A DNA stretch of 64,000 nucleotides from Rotaria sp. Silwood1 (lineage: Eukaryota; Rotifera; Eurotatoria; Philodinida; Philodinidae), in assembly GCA_905250075.1 (NCBI GenBank), contig CAJNOP010000032.1:193675-257674 (forward strand). The letters run 5' to 3'. The notes under the pieces are model-generated. The model was not told where the DNA came from. It was given only the letters and a program-made list of their open reading frames with translations, and searched no databases. A program made the translations under genes and the position numbers. This document shows positions 1 to 14,000 of this stretch, piece by piece (position 1 is the first letter of the stretch; the number at the start of each line of letters is the position of its first letter).

Positions 1-3000
1 GTCATCGGTTTTAATAGATTATCTTCTTATAAGTTATCTATTGTAAAAGCAATTACATGAATAGTTGTTAGGTTCGTCGTCAAAGTATTGATAAATAATA
101 TTATTCTTCGTTTAGTAACAACTAAAACTTGTTGATAACAAATTAGATTCGTTATATTCTTTCTACTATAATAAATAGAAATAAAACTTGAGGTAATAAT
201 ATACATATAAAATAGGTTCGAGTATTACTATGGATAGAGAAAATAATAATCAATGTTGTGGCTCAGTGAGAAGTCTATATTCGGTGTTAGTAGAAATACT
301 ATCCAATGTAACATGTAAAATACAGTGAACTAAAATAATTGATGTAAAACTGTTTTGTTTTAAACTAAAACTTCGTTGAAAAGAACCTGCAGTGAAATTT
401 TGTTTTTGTTTTGGTGTTTTATGAATTCTATGACATTTCTCAATGTATGTATTTTAGAATATGAGTCTTGAAAACGTATTTTTCAAAAGAAGATTACCAA
501 ATGACTAATTATATCAAACATTGTTACAAAAACCATGATGGCTACTGTAAACAATCAACTCTTTCATTCGCATAGACATAATCTAAAATCATTTTTGTCT
601 TCTTTGTCTTGGTCTCCATAACAATGTAGCAGAAGAAAGTTAGCAAATACAAAAAAACGTTATTGAATTGCTAAATATTCTACGACGTTGAATAATGAAT
701 ATAAGTATCATCAATACATATTATATTTTTCCTCATGAAGGTCGACTTATTCTCGTTACCAGTGATCAATGTAGTCAACAATTAGTTCCTCCCATTCATT
801 AATGGCAACAATTATCATCAATTTATGTTTATGATATGGATAAGCAATCAAATGAAGAATGGATCATATACAACATAAAATTGTAACATTGTTTTTAGTT
901 AGTTTCTTTTGTTAATGATTTTTGTATTTGACCGATTTGATGGTCTAAATGATGAAATTAACTGCAATCAGATTAGTTTCATGAAAGTGCAAGAACTATT
1001 GCTAATAAATGTTTTATAGAATGACTTACTATCGACATGAATGAATAACTGTACTCTACAGTTACTTTGTTTATTCTTGTTTAACAATTGATATTGTTCT
1101 GAGAATAAAATCTAGTCGAGAAGACAAACTAAAATTTATAAATCTCTCTTAGATTGAAAGTTATCTGTACATTAGCGAAAAAAAGAGAAACGAAGTTTCA
1201 AGAACAGAAAATATTGAAATACTATTTTTGTTTTGTTTTATTTGATTGATAATATCTACGAACCACTGAAGCACAATCGATATCAATTTTCACTTGACGA
1301 GTACTATGAATAAGTGATGTCATAGAAATATTTTAATGTACTTCGACAATCGATTCATGAATTTATTTCTATTAAATACGATGAATTGTTATAAAACAAT
1401 AAACTATTTCAAGTGTTAAAACGTTTCTAATGATCTTCATTGAGTATGGTTTGTAATTTATGATAATCTACCAGAAGTAATAACTAAATCCTTTGCTCAT
1501 ATTAGTTTAATGCATGAGTTCAATGAAGTATCTTTCATGATTGCGAATAGATTTCATTTGATTAATCCTTATCAGTAGAGATAAAAGAGCTTTGTCCCTT
1601 TCCTGCTGACTAAAAACTCCTGGCGTCAAAAAAATCATTAGATCGATACGAAAGTCTTAATTCTAGTTTGAGAAATTTGTAGTATTGAATTGTTGAGATT
1701 AATAATGCCAAATATTAAAGAATTAAAACAAAACAATACTATACTAACTAACTAAAATATTTAATCTCAAAAATGAAAAAGTGAAGCTTTCTCAACAAAG
1801 ATGTAAAAATTTTCGTATCTACCTGATAATTGAATAGTTCCGGTTTCAAGAAGTTTTTAAAAAGTCACTTCAGGTTCAGTTCTCGGTTTCAGATATTTGG
1901 AAGCGCCAGATTCTTCTTACGATAAATGAAGAAAAAAGAATCTACAAGTAGTGATAAGGAAGTTGACTTGTGCTTTTTTGGTGCTGCATTTTATGATATG
2001 GATCAATATGTTCTTGTCAGAATGATATATCATCGTTTATTTGACGGAGTTCTATCGAATAATCTTGTTCTTTTTATCGATCATTTGGTTTGATAACTGA
2101 AGAAAAAGTTGAGTATAACCCTAGTCTACAATAGTGTCATAAATCATTGCAAACTCTAATGAAAATCAATCTATCTAGCCATGTTAATAATGGTAGTATA
2201 TTTTGTGTCATAGAAATGATTCGATTGTTACTACATAGTTATAGAATTCAATCGACAAACACATGACAATAATCATCTGAATATAACTTTATCTTTTAAT
2301 AGAATTTCTTTCTGAGACAAGAAGTTTGAAAAAACAAATTTTGGAAGCATCAGATTTCTATGAGAAAATATTGAAAATTAATAATTATCGAACTCATAAA
2401 TAAATATGTTGATCATGAAAATAGAAAAAACATTGGTTATTTTCGTTTCAAAATGATACAATATTGACAAAACATTTTTATTTATGCGATTAGACTCAAT
2501 GAGTTTGCATCCATTTGAGAATGAAACGAATACTTTTTCAGTGATGCAAAGAAGACAATAAACAATATGAAAAGAGAACTTGTCTTTATCTTAATTGATA
2601 AAAATGAACGAGAGAAACACGAGACAGACTAAACTAATGTGAAGAATAGGTAACGAAATTTCAAGAAGAAAGTTTTATTAAAATTTCCTCCATCATTGTG
2701 ATGTAATGAAAGTTTAGTCTCATGATTTTTTTTCTCTTATCCATTAATTCATTTCATTTCTTTCTTTTATACATTTAAACGGATCACTACATTTGTGTAT
2801 ATAAACTGTTCGCTGTTTCTTTTGTCTTAAGTAACAGATGTCTTGTATCTATTCTTTCTTCTTTTCTCATATATCAAATAAATCTGATATTCACTTTCGT
2901 TTGTTCTTGTTCCGACGATTCTTCAACACTTGATAATCATGATTGCTTGATATTATTGAAAAGCATATTATTACTATCAAAATTTACTTCTGAAGATTCG

Positions 3001-3570
3001 GTGAACACAGTGATTTGAGTTATTCTCTGTATTAATTAACCTATGTTTACAACGATCCTTTTACTGATTCGAATGAATTTCTTGTAATTTAAATATTCAT
3101 AAAACAAAGAGAAGAAATACTGAACGAATATTAGATATATTCTCGTTTCAACTAATGAAGGAACATATCTAACGGTAAATTATCGATCAGAGTGATATTT
3201 TCTTCATAACTAGGGCACAGTGAGACTAGAAAAATTTTTAAAAAGAATTGGTTTTTATAGAAGCTATTTATGAATGAAATGTAAAATGCAAATTCTCTTT
3301 TTTAAATTTTTCTATGAATAGAGATGTGCCAAGGATAGATTTTGTTAGTCATTCTATCGGTCGCTCCGTTTCCCTCGTAAACACGTCGATCTATGAATAC
3401 CTTGATATAAACTAAAAATCTAGTAAAACGATCAGAACTTCATAAGAAAAGTCTTTTAGAATTTTTCTTATATCACTGACGAAGGAACTACTAAAAGTGT
3501 AACTCATTATTTAAACTTATACTGATCTGACCAGCGAGTTTGTTTAAGACAGGCAAAAGCTTAAAAAGGT
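1..3570. other. Intergenic, no gene recognised
   Basis: AT-rich sequence with no reading frame I can defend as a gene. The only coding-like trace is the short ADP-ribosyltransferase-family fossil near 690-880. Homopolymer runs and short AT repeats are scattered through it. The next gene, the LRR protein, ends facing this region, so part of it is 3' flank. Confidence 0.5.
690..880 (+). pseudogene. Fossil fragment of bdelloid ADP-ribosyltransferase/TPR family (N-terminal part)
   Basis: A short stretch reads like the N-terminal region of the bdelloid-expanded ADP-ribosyltransferase/TPR proteins, the part with a strand-helix pattern like GRLILVTSDQ followed by QLSSIYVYDMDKQ and NEEW. The same region is recognisable in the larger fossil at 16.6-18.0 kb on the other strand. 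No catalytic domain or TPR part is visible here. The piece is isolated and broken, so I treat it as an old remnant. The assignment rests on recalled family pattern, not on a search. Confidence 0.35.
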
Positions 3571-3585
3571 CTCATATTTATGAGC

Positions 3586-3905
3586 TTATGGAGCCAAGTT
3601 ATGATCGGTTTACTGTATTTTCGAACTGCAATTTCGCCTATCAATAAGTTTGTTGGCTCTTGAAATATCCCGAAAGTTTCAGCCGAAAAGAATATTCTTT
3701 TGTAGAGATATTGAGTTTCCAAATAAACTTGACTTTTTGGTGACATGTCTGTAACAAGCAAAATATTTCTTAGAAACTCAATAACTTGGCAAATGAATAA
3801 TCTTTTCTACTGAAACTTTCAGGGTATTTTAAGGACCATTCAATCTGTCATATAAGGTGAACTTCAGGTCGAAAATACAGAAAACGATCATAATTTGTTT
3901 CCAAG
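3586..3905. repeat. Long imperfect inverted repeat (hairpin / foldback element)
   Basis: The left arm from about 3590 matches the reverse complement of the right arm ending about 3905 over roughly 145 bases. Paired blocks include TTATGATCGGTTTACTGTAT against TTATGATCGTTTTCTGTAT, then AAAGTTTCAG and TATTGAGTTTC near the centre. The loop is short. No protein is encoded. This fits a foldback or MITE-type element, or a hairpin-RNA source. No clear target-site duplication was found. Confidence 0.65.
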
Positions 3906-4589
3906 AATTCACGCGCACAAACACTTTTATTATATTTTTCTTGTTTTACTAAAATCTTCTTGTAAGTGCAATATAAATTTAAACGACAGATTACAGTTGA
4001 AATAGTTCTCTCCTAAGTTATATCGATATTAACATTAAAACATCAATCTTAACAATGTGATTTTCTATTAAGACTGTAATTATAAGTATTATCAATCAAC
4101 TAAATCGATTGTCATATAAAGAAAACTATGATTTCAATCATGCAAAGATATTTTTAACATTTAATCAACAAATGATGATAAACAGATTCTTATTCTTGTT
4201 GTAGAAATTTTCATGACACACATATCCATACGGATATATCATCATGCTCGATTGCACATATCTTTTCTTTTTTTTTCCTCACTATTTCTAATCTAATGTC
4301 GGTCATATATATTCAACATTCACGCTCGTCTTCAATTCAATCATCCAGATGTCATCAATTGTATCTTTTCTATTCAATTCTTAACCATTTGCTTACAAAC
4401 GATTTCACACATTCAATAGATAAATGTGTAAAAGTTGACACGATTTAATGAGATATTTTCAATCGATAAGACATTATGTTCATCCATTAAACACAAAAAT
4501 AACAAATGTACGGCATATCTGACTAGTAAAAAAAAGAAAAAGAAAAGCAAAAAAAAAAGAAGAAGAAAACAACTGTTCTATAAAATAAA

Positions 4590-7500
4590 TTAAATAATAA
4601 TAGGTGGTCTACAAAGACATGTTGGAGGTTTTAAATGATTCGATGATGTTGTAAACGGAATTTCATGATAAAAATGATATGGTTGTTGGTCTTGACAACA
4701 ATTTGTTATTGGTGGTGAACGACAATAATAAAACATAGGTGTTATTGTTGATTGATGATTTGTACTTCCATTTATTGAACGTTCTTCTATTGAACATGAT
4801 CCACCTATTTGTGTTGTATCGGAACCAGTTGTTTGATAAAATGAATCAGTAGCAATTGTTTTTGATGAATTATGAAAAAATTTATCACGTTGTTTTATAA
4901 TAAAAATAACAACACATAAAAGTATAAGTAAAACAAAAACAATACCACATGCAATACCAGTTATTAAATATTGTATATCATTATGAAATGTTTTTTCAAT
5001 AGAATTCGATGATGATGATGATAAAGATAAAATTTTTTGTTCAAATTTTATTTCTTGTTTATTTGGTGTAATTAAATTTCGACATAAATATTGTTCATTA
5101 CTTTGTAGACACAATGTATAATTAGTTGATGATTTTAATTTTTCAAGAAGAAAATAATTTTCACTTGAATTTAAATATAATATAGGTAATTTATAACTAT
5201 TTTCATAAACAATTAATTTTAATGGAGATGATACATATGACCATTCGAGAATAGCTGTTTCAGAATCTTTTAACCATGAATTAAATGATGAAATTATTTC
5301 ATATTCAGTTGTTAATTCAGGATAATCTATTGCTGTTGTTGTTGTTGTTATTGTTGGTTTTATTGCGATATTTTCACATTGAAATTGATGTTCTAATAAA
5401 GAACCTAATTGTTTACCAGAAAGTTCTTTTGGTTGTGCACATATCCATTGAACATATGGAACAAGTTCAGTTTGATAATGTGTTAATAACCAATGATATA
5501 ATGGTTTAATATGACAATCACATTGTAATGGATTTGAACTAAGATCAAGTGTAATAAGTTGTGAAAGTTTTTCAAATGTTTGATTATTAAATGGTAATAT
5601 AGTTAAACGATTATGACCTAATTCTAATTCACGTAATGTTAACGGAAATTCTGATGGTATTTGTATTAATTGATTACGTTGTAAATCAATAGCAATTAAT
5701 TGTGACATAGATGAAAAAAAATGATCAGGTTTGATTTCAGTTAATAAATTTGATTGAAGTTTTAAACGTTCAAGATTTATTAAACGAGAAAATGCTGGTA
5801 AAGAATTTGATGTTAATGAACAAGATTGAAAACTTATATTACGTAATGAAGATTCAATACCAGAAAATGTATCTACTGTTAATGGAAGTAATGGATTACG
5901 ATCCATATTTAAATGTTCAAGTGAACGAGTGAATTTAAATAGACCTAAAAACAAAAAGATGACTTTTATTGCAACAATAAATTATGATATATATATATAT
6001 ACTATATCGTGAGAATGAAAGTGAAGAAATGTTATCCAGTAGTGACTGAATTCAATGAGATATATGCTGATTTTAATACAGCAAAGATGGATGGTTATTT
6101 CTTCTTTCATATGAATAAACTAATTTCATAGTTATTTAGTCAATTGTTCAGACTAAGATTTTAAAACTTGGTCAGTAAATATGTTGCCTTAATTTAAATT
6201 ATCTATTGTAGATTTTTATTCAGGAACTTATTTAAAAATAACTTCACTAATCTACAAATTAGTGGTACAACCCAAATTTTGAGTCTGAGGAATTAACAAG
6301 ACTGGACTCCCTTGTGAAGAGACTTGACGAAGACTTTATCTGTAATAGTTTTGATCAGTGGTGGAGAGGAAGCTCAGTTCCATATTAGTAAAGCTACTAC
6401 TATGAATGACTTCCTTCCGATAGTATGAGACAATTACTATTGCTCTTTACGTTCTATTGAAAGAAACCGCCTGTGGTCTAATATATGATTATGAGATTGA
6501 ACAATCTTTTTTTTGAATAATTGTTTTCTTCGAGAGAGAGTTTGAAATGAAAAAAATGATTTTGTAATTTTGATTGAAGCGTATTTTTTTTTGTCATAAA
6601 TCAATTATTTACCTTTCGGTATTGTTTTGATATTATTTCTTGCTAAATTTAATCGTTTAAGTTTATATAAATGTTGAAAAATATTTGAATTATTTAATAA
6701 AAATTCATTACTTTGTAATGATAAAGTTTCTAATGAATTATTTTCTGTTATTAAAATTTTATTAAATTTTCTTATAGAATTAAAATCAAGTATTAATTCT
6801 TTTAATTGTTTTGGTATTGAACCATTAATATGTTCTGATGTTAAAAGATTATTTTGTACATTTAATATTTGTAAATTTGTCATATTTGTTAATGATAATT
6901 TCATTAAACCATTATATGATAAATCTAAATATCGAAGATTTTTATTAATTAAACTTGTTTCATATTGATTTATATGATTATGTGATAATGATAATGTTTC
7001 AAGTGTTATTAAACGATTTATTATTATTGATATACGATTATCAAATTGATTATAATCAAGATATAAATGTCGTAATTGTTTTTCAATAGAATGAAATGCA
7101 TTATATTCAATTGTTTGTAAATGACATGATTTTAATGATAAAATTTCTAATTTTTTCATTTGTTCAAATGTATTTGTTGGTAATATACGTAAATTTAAAC
7201 CAGTTAATGTTAAACTTCTTATATTAGCTAAATTTGTTTTAATTGCTTCAGGTATTGTATCAACAATTGATGAATCAAATTCTAATGTTAATTGTTCAAG
7301 ATAATTTTCTAATTCACGAAATGCATTTTTATCAATTGATTTTAAACGATTACCCGACATAATCAAACGTTTTATACGTAAATTATGAAATGCATTTGCA
7401 TGTATATGTGTTATAGCATTATCAGATAGAATAAGTTCATCAAATGCTAAATTAAATAAACGATGTGAAGAAAAATCTGGAATTTCAGATAGAGATTTTC

Positions 7501-7615
7501 GTGCACAATGTACATAATTTGAACCATCATCACGTATTCCTGATTGACATAAATCAAGGAGATTTATTGCTAATGATGGTGTTAGAAGAAAGATCAATAA
7601 AATATTTAATGGCAT
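4590..7615 (-). CDS. LRR receptor-like single-pass membrane protein (2 exons)
   Basis: Two exons, 7615..6613 and 5944..4590, join across a 668-bp intron (donor AAAG/GTAAAT, acceptor TTTTTAG/GTCT, phase 1) to give 785 residues. The N terminus has a hydrophobic signal peptide (MPLNILLIFLLTPSLA), then a cysteine-bearing start and about 17-18 leucine-rich repeats with LxxLxLxxN pattern to about residue 470. A C-terminal LRR cap with CDC spacing lies at 472-524. A Thr run and an FN3-like segment (about 546-631, STNYTLCLQS) follow, then one membrane helix at about 660-684 and a cytoplasmic tail of about 100 residues rich in Ser, Thr, Cys and Pro. The layout resembles LRRN/LRFN/chaoptin-like surface receptors, probably for adhesion or signalling; the ligand is unknown. 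A 3' splice site sits just upstream of the ATG, so a non-coding 5' exon is likely. Confidence 0.85.
5945..6612 (-). other. Intron of the LRR gene
   Basis: GT-AG intron of 668 bp between the two LRR exons. It is long compared with the 46-72 bp introns elsewhere in the window. Nothing recognisable lies inside apart from AT-rich tracts and a TA dinucleotide run near 5985. Confidence 0.8.
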
Positions 7616-7670
7616 TATCTAGAAGATAAAATAAGAACTTACTGATTATCATTCATTATATACTAGATTT

Positions 7671-8010
7671 TCAAAAATGATGGCATCCATGCTCAAGGAT
7701 AAAATTTTAAAAACAAATATTCAAGAATTTTTGAAAAGTCTCTCGAAAACTATGGGACCTGCTTACAACCTCGCTGTCATTGGATCTGATCGGACTGAAA
7801 TTTTTTCTGAAGAATCCTAGGATAAAATCTCATATGTAAGGTTAAACCTTGCTACAAATACATCTGGAATTCGATCTTAGGTACTTTCAGAAAAAATTTC
7901 TGTCCAATTGGACTTAGCAAGCTCGATGGTTTTCGAAGACTTCTTTAAAAATCATCTGAAGGTTTGATTTTTTTAAATTTTTCCCTTGAACATGGCTCCC
8001 ATCATTTTCA
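7671..8010. repeat. Long imperfect inverted repeat (hairpin / foldback element)
   Basis: The left arm from about 7672 (AAAAATGATGGCATCCATGC) pairs with the reverse complement of the right arm ending about 8010 (AAAATGATGGGAGCCATGTT), continuing through CTCAAGGATAAAATTTTAAA against TTCAAGGGAAAAATTTAAAA and further inward to a TGGAC/GAAATTTTTTCTGA block. Arms are about 130-150 bases with a short centre. It lies about 60 bp upstream of the start codon of the LRR gene, within its promoter or 5' intron. No protein is encoded. Confidence 0.7.
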
Positions 8011-11000
8011 ATAATTTAGTTGTAGTAAAACTTTGAGTTCAATTGATTGTATTCTCGTAAACAATCAGAAGGAATATCCTAGAAATAAACTATTGTAATT
8101 GAATACTTATACCGGAAAGATTTATCTTAATAGATAAATCTAGAATATTTAATGATTTAAGGCTTATCTTCATTCTTTTTTTGCCCCTAATTTATATGAT
8201 AGAGTAATTTATCCTTTAGCATCCGGACATCGAAAAACAAAAAACAACAAATTGTACACATAAATTCCACATTCAATAAATGAATGTCATTGTTTACATA
8301 AGAGAATACACAAACAGTAGTGTTTCTTCATTATAGACATACCTACACTCGTCCACTTCCTATCATATACGTGTGTACGTCTTAACAAACACATACACAC
8401 ACAAGAGCTTTTAGCCTCTCGGACACACGAATACGGCGAGTGATGCTGATTACATCACGTCTTGTACACAATACATACACTTCTCATTCACAATTAAACC
8501 CTAAAAATAGGAACAAATAAAGCTTTTTATTTGTATATACAACGAGGAAAGAGAGACAAAGAAAAAAAAGAAGCTTCGCGTGCCAACATTTGATTGAACA
8601 CGGTTATAATAATCGATCATTTGAACCGACAGTTATAATTTTCGTGATTTGACTCTCACACCTTTTAAATAGTATATACATACACACATTTTGATGATAC
8701 TTATCATCAATATCTATCTTTGTTTGTGATCTACACTTGATCGTTTCGCATCACCATTTGTCTTCTTCATCTTTTTTTTTATAGTCTTTAATCAAAATAT
8801 ACATATACCGACTCATACAAAGTCGTTCCCTTAAATCAGAAATGAATGATGAGTTTGATATGAATCAAATCCATTGTATAGACACATGCCGAGTCATGTG
8901 TATAAATAAAAGCGAAAAAAGTTTAATCATAATCTTTTTTTTTCTCTCTTTTTTCGTTGTCTATATTCTGGGAAATTTACCTTCACAAATTACAGCTGTT
9001 ATTACTGCTGAGAGCCGCCTCCGGGAAAAGGCTAAGATGAAACAAATATATACAGACAGATACTATAGATAATGTTGATGTATCTTACTCACTCAACACA
9101 CTAAGAGAGAATAGATAGACATATCGTAATAAGAAACATATATAGAAAAAAAAAAAAGAAGAATACAAATTATGACAAATTGATTTGTCAAGTTAAAATA
9201 AAATATCATGAATATTAAGAAATATTGTATCTGTCTTACGTTTTTTTTCTTTTGTTGCAAAGTTCACATTTCCATACATTGGCAACCGTATATTTCATAA
9301 CGGAAAAGAAAATTCTTTCTTAAACCACCTACTGATCTCCGGTAACATACCAAACGGAAGACTTATCCTTACCTTTTATATTTCTCTTTTGTATAGATAT
9401 GTGATTGAAAGAAGGTCATACATGCTCGCCACAGCCCAGTATGGGGTAAAGAGTTACAAAATGACGAATGAACGAACGATAGAAAGCAAAAAAAAAGAAA
9501 AGAAGGGGAGAAAAAGAACAAGAACGCGAAAATTCTCACTGATGCAGAGTAAATGAACAAATGTGAAAGAGAAGAGAATCTCTAATCCTTCACTTATTGT
9601 ATATATATATATATAGAAACAAGAGTGTCATTCTTTATCGCCTTACAATTAACCTCCTCATTCGACTTTGTTCATCAAAACGACCGACAGTAGCGTTCAT
9701 ATATATATAGATTCACTAACGTATCAAAAGCAATGCTAATTGAAAAACGCATCATCTAGAACGAGAGAAAAGACGAATTCATGTGTAACGAGAAAGCGAC
9801 ATGGCGGATGGATTACACAGACAGGCGCTAAATGGATTTTCAATCAGTAACAAGGGAAAAAGATGATGATGGCGTTCATTCAATCAGTTAAAAAGAAACT
9901 CTATTTGTATTCGACACATCACTATGATGTGACATTTCCCATAAAAGACATAGAAAGAGAGAAAGAGAAATGTTCATGTAACTCATTTGTGCTAATCGAA
10001 TGTGTTCAATACATATATACATAAGAATATTCTCTAGTGGGGTGGTGCCCGAACGATTTCCTTCTTCTCTCTCTCCGGTGCTGTCCAGACGATGGTAACT
10101 TTATTTTTCAATTGTTCTTGTGCAGTCACAAACAATTGTCGTCTACAGTAAACAGTTAAAAGAAAAAGAAAACGGGGCACACACACACACGACAATTAGA
10201 GAGTTGTTATTGTTACGACAATGAATACATACATACATATATGCATACTCAAAAGAAGTCTTACTGACTATTAGACGAAAGAAGTGCAATGATGACCGAG
10301 ACTTAAAGTGTCGAAACTATATAAGAGTCGGTCATGAAATTCAATTGAATCAAAATAAAGACGATGAAGTCATAGAAAATGATGTATATTTGTATATGAA
10401 TGTAGAACAAAAACACTGAAGAATAAAAGGTGTCGAGATATATGTCTAAATTAAATGTAAATGCATTAACGTGTGATAGAAACTATGAAAAGATATAGTG
10501 TGAATCAAGGTGTGTTATTTTACGTTCATATGCTAAATTTCTTTCGTTTTTTTTTCAATTTGTTAATCTTCATCGATAAACATTTCCTGTTTTTTTTACA
10601 GATTTAATTTATGAAAATCATATAGTAGTACATACTTTGAATTTTAACAATACTATAAAGACAAAGTAAAATGTTTAAGTGCTGTACTTACTCATTATAC
10701 AGATGGTTCCCTTACTTACCTTCTCAAGAGTGTGCGCACACCAGCTGTGTGCCATCCATTGACACTATTAATGTGTCCTTCTCTTCTCCTCTCTCTCGTT
10801 CATTTAGATAGAAATAAAAGAGACACAAAGATTCACAAATCTTTTTTTTTCTCTTTTTCTCTTCTCTTCTTGGCCTATGGTCATTTGTATATATATATGT
10901 GTGGCAAAATCAATTCGCAATCCTAATCATATGTTGTTGGTGATGACACGCGTACGATAACGTTCAGTTTGTTATTTTTAGCTGCTATGTTCATGCTATA

Positions 11001-14000
11001 CATACACACACACATCTGCAAATGTTCATCATTGCATTCAGATAGAGCAGATTCACAATTAAGCTCTTGTTTTATCTCAAGGCTACTATACATTCTTATC
11101 TCAATTTTTGACTACCACATGTATATGAGTGAATGTTTTCATAATGCAGAAAATGATTGACAGATCTATTTCATTTTTTTTTCATTTTTTTTAATCTTCT
11201 TATAGAAAAAAAAAATTTCTTTTTTTCCTTAGATAATTGTATTTCTGATTTAGAATCAATTAAAACAAAACCTTATTTGATGATTGGCATTTGATTAGAT
11301 ATCAACATTGCAATTATCACTGCACGTTGAATGACTGTACAAATATAATATGAATAGAAAATGAGTCGATGGATGAATGAATGACGAGCCATACGTACAA
11401 GACAAACAATAGCAATACTAGTTCGAGATACCAAATGTCATTCTATTCAATTACAACACATGCCAACTCCGCCCCTATAGTTTTCTTTCTATTTTTCTAA
11501 ACACATCTGCCACTTGTCGCCAATCTTATGCAATAATGACGAAAGAAGAAATTGTTGTCTTCGAGACAGATGTTTGAACGACAGCGATCATTAAGAAAAG
11601 AGCGATCTACATCAAACATATACCTATCGGTAGGTGGTGATGAAAACAATCGAAGGGCATACGTGCACGGCTAGAATCATTCTATTATTCTTTTGTTCAT
11701 GTTTCAATGACGATGACAGTATATCCACTTTCAACACCTTTAACAAATAGACGCATAATAGCTAACTTTCATTTTTACTTATGTCATTTTTTTTCCAGTG
11801 TTACACTAGAATAGTAATAATAAAATCAAAACTATATGATTTCCCTCAAGCAATTATTGGCGGCGACATTCAGATTTTAGACTAATAATCACTAACAATA
11901 TATATTACGCGATATAGACGACAAAAGAAAGGTTAAATTTTAAATATATATAATTGAAAAAAGAAATCTCTGTGTCGTTCGGTCTCTATGTACACAATAT
12001 AAAGAAGCTCAATTTTGAATACTATCATAGACACACAAGAGGATCGATTTCATTTATATATATACCGCAAAAGATATGTATTCAACACCAAGAAAAAGAA
12101 AAGGTCAATTTCGACAGATTGTAAGTCTCCTCAATCAATCAGCTTAAAATATGAAAGATAAAGAATAGACAACGTAGACAGACAAAAAATATAAGAGCAG
12201 ATCTCAAGAGAATAGTAGTGTCGATGTCTGACTGTCACCTGTTTGATTGTGCATGCATAACGAATGGATACTTACTCATCTTGCTATATAACATATAGAC
12301 AGACAGCCATACATCAGACATGCATGCTTATACAGACATACATAGATAAATTTCAAAGAAGAAAATGACGTGTTCATGAACAATGTGTTTTCTCACTTTT
12401 ATGAATGTGTCATAGGCTTTTACAATAAAACATGACAGCATTATTTATGAAAATAAAGAGAATTTCTTAGATGATTGATTTCAATATAAACATATATATA
12501 AAATATCAATAGCAAAACTTAATACAATAAAATTTTCTTTAAGTAAACATTGTCTTTGTTTTTATAATGGTACTTGTTATTGTAACCTTTCTAGTATGAG
12601 AGTTTCATATTTTGGAATTTCTGTTCGTCGTATTACAATAGCTCACAAGTCATATATTATCAATAGGAATGTCTCGGAATCACCAGAGTTGAGAGGAAGG
12701 TTTTTGCTAAAATTGACCGAATGTTTCCGACGAAAGGTAGCGAGAAGAAAAACGCAAATTTCTCAAGAGTAAAGATAATTCCACTATAGCCGATGGAGTT
12801 GGTTATGGATCAGATAGAATTCGAGTCCGAAAATTTTGGAATCGACGATCTCTACCACAAACGCAGGGCATTCTTTATTATACACTATACGTGTCAGAGG
12901 AAAAACGGTGGATATGAGTTGATAATAGTCAGAAAAGTTAAATTATTTAATGATAGCAAAGATTTATTATTATGTAACTTAGCTAAAAATCTACATAGGT
13001 TTTGTAAACTGTTTCATAACTTCTACATTAAACAATGATGAGAATATGAATTCAAGCTCATTTTATTAGTTATATTCTCTTATTCCCATAGGGTAAAATT
13101 AGTTACACATTATCTGTTTTCTTTTCTCATCTTTATTTAGAAGATGATCATTTATAAATGAAAGAAGTGTGACTTAAAAAAAAATATTCTTCATCCTTTT
13201 TAGTTTACTTAAGGATAAAAACTAAATTATAATTTAAATCCAATTACCACTTATTTAATAATCTTGATATCATTTGAGAATAGTTTTTATGATAGCCGCT
13301 TTTTTTTGATTGATCTTTTTGATAAAAATGAATCACACATTCTAGTTATTCTCATCGACAGAGATAAAAAAATCCAATCGAGTATCTTTTTTTTTTTAAT
13401 TCTCTTGCATAGTTTTCTTTGATGAAGGAATTTTTTGTTTTTTTAATAAAAAAAAAATATATTCTTTAGTTACGTATCAAATCACCTATTGATATTTTGT
13501 GATTAGTATCTTTTGATAAATAATGAATATACTGGAAAATTGTGCTATTGATCGCAATAAAAACAACTAGTTCAATGGTTATATTTTACAATAATTTCTA
13601 CTTTTTTAATGTTCAAAAAATCATCATTCATATGTACTATTTGGAATGCCTAAATTTATTAGTTTTTTGATGTTTTTTGAAAAGTAAACTAGTGTATTTG
13701 GAAATAGTCGAATACAAAATCAACGCAAAGAAGAACACATTGCAACATATGATTTAACTATTGTCGACATCAATCAAAGACTAATGAGTAAAACTATACA
13801 TATACAATGATATTGTTCAAAGCAACAACTTGGTCAATGAAGTGGAAACGAATAGGAATATGAATAATGGACAATGCATTGATCGTTTTATTTAGGCAAC
13901 ATATGACATTTCAATATTAAAACAATATTAGTCGTCATTTTTTTTTTGTAAATTAGGCATAATTGATAAACTGACAGAGAAAATGAAATAGAATGTACCA

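Noticed and set aside
5285-5932. Open frames on the plus strand within the LRR gene's second exon
   Set aside because: They lie antisense to a well-supported coding exon and have low-complexity leucine runs; they are shadows of the real gene.
8842-9072. 76-codon plus-strand frame with a hydrophobic stretch
   Set aside because: The hydrophobic part comes from a poly-T tract; no family pattern and no splice context.
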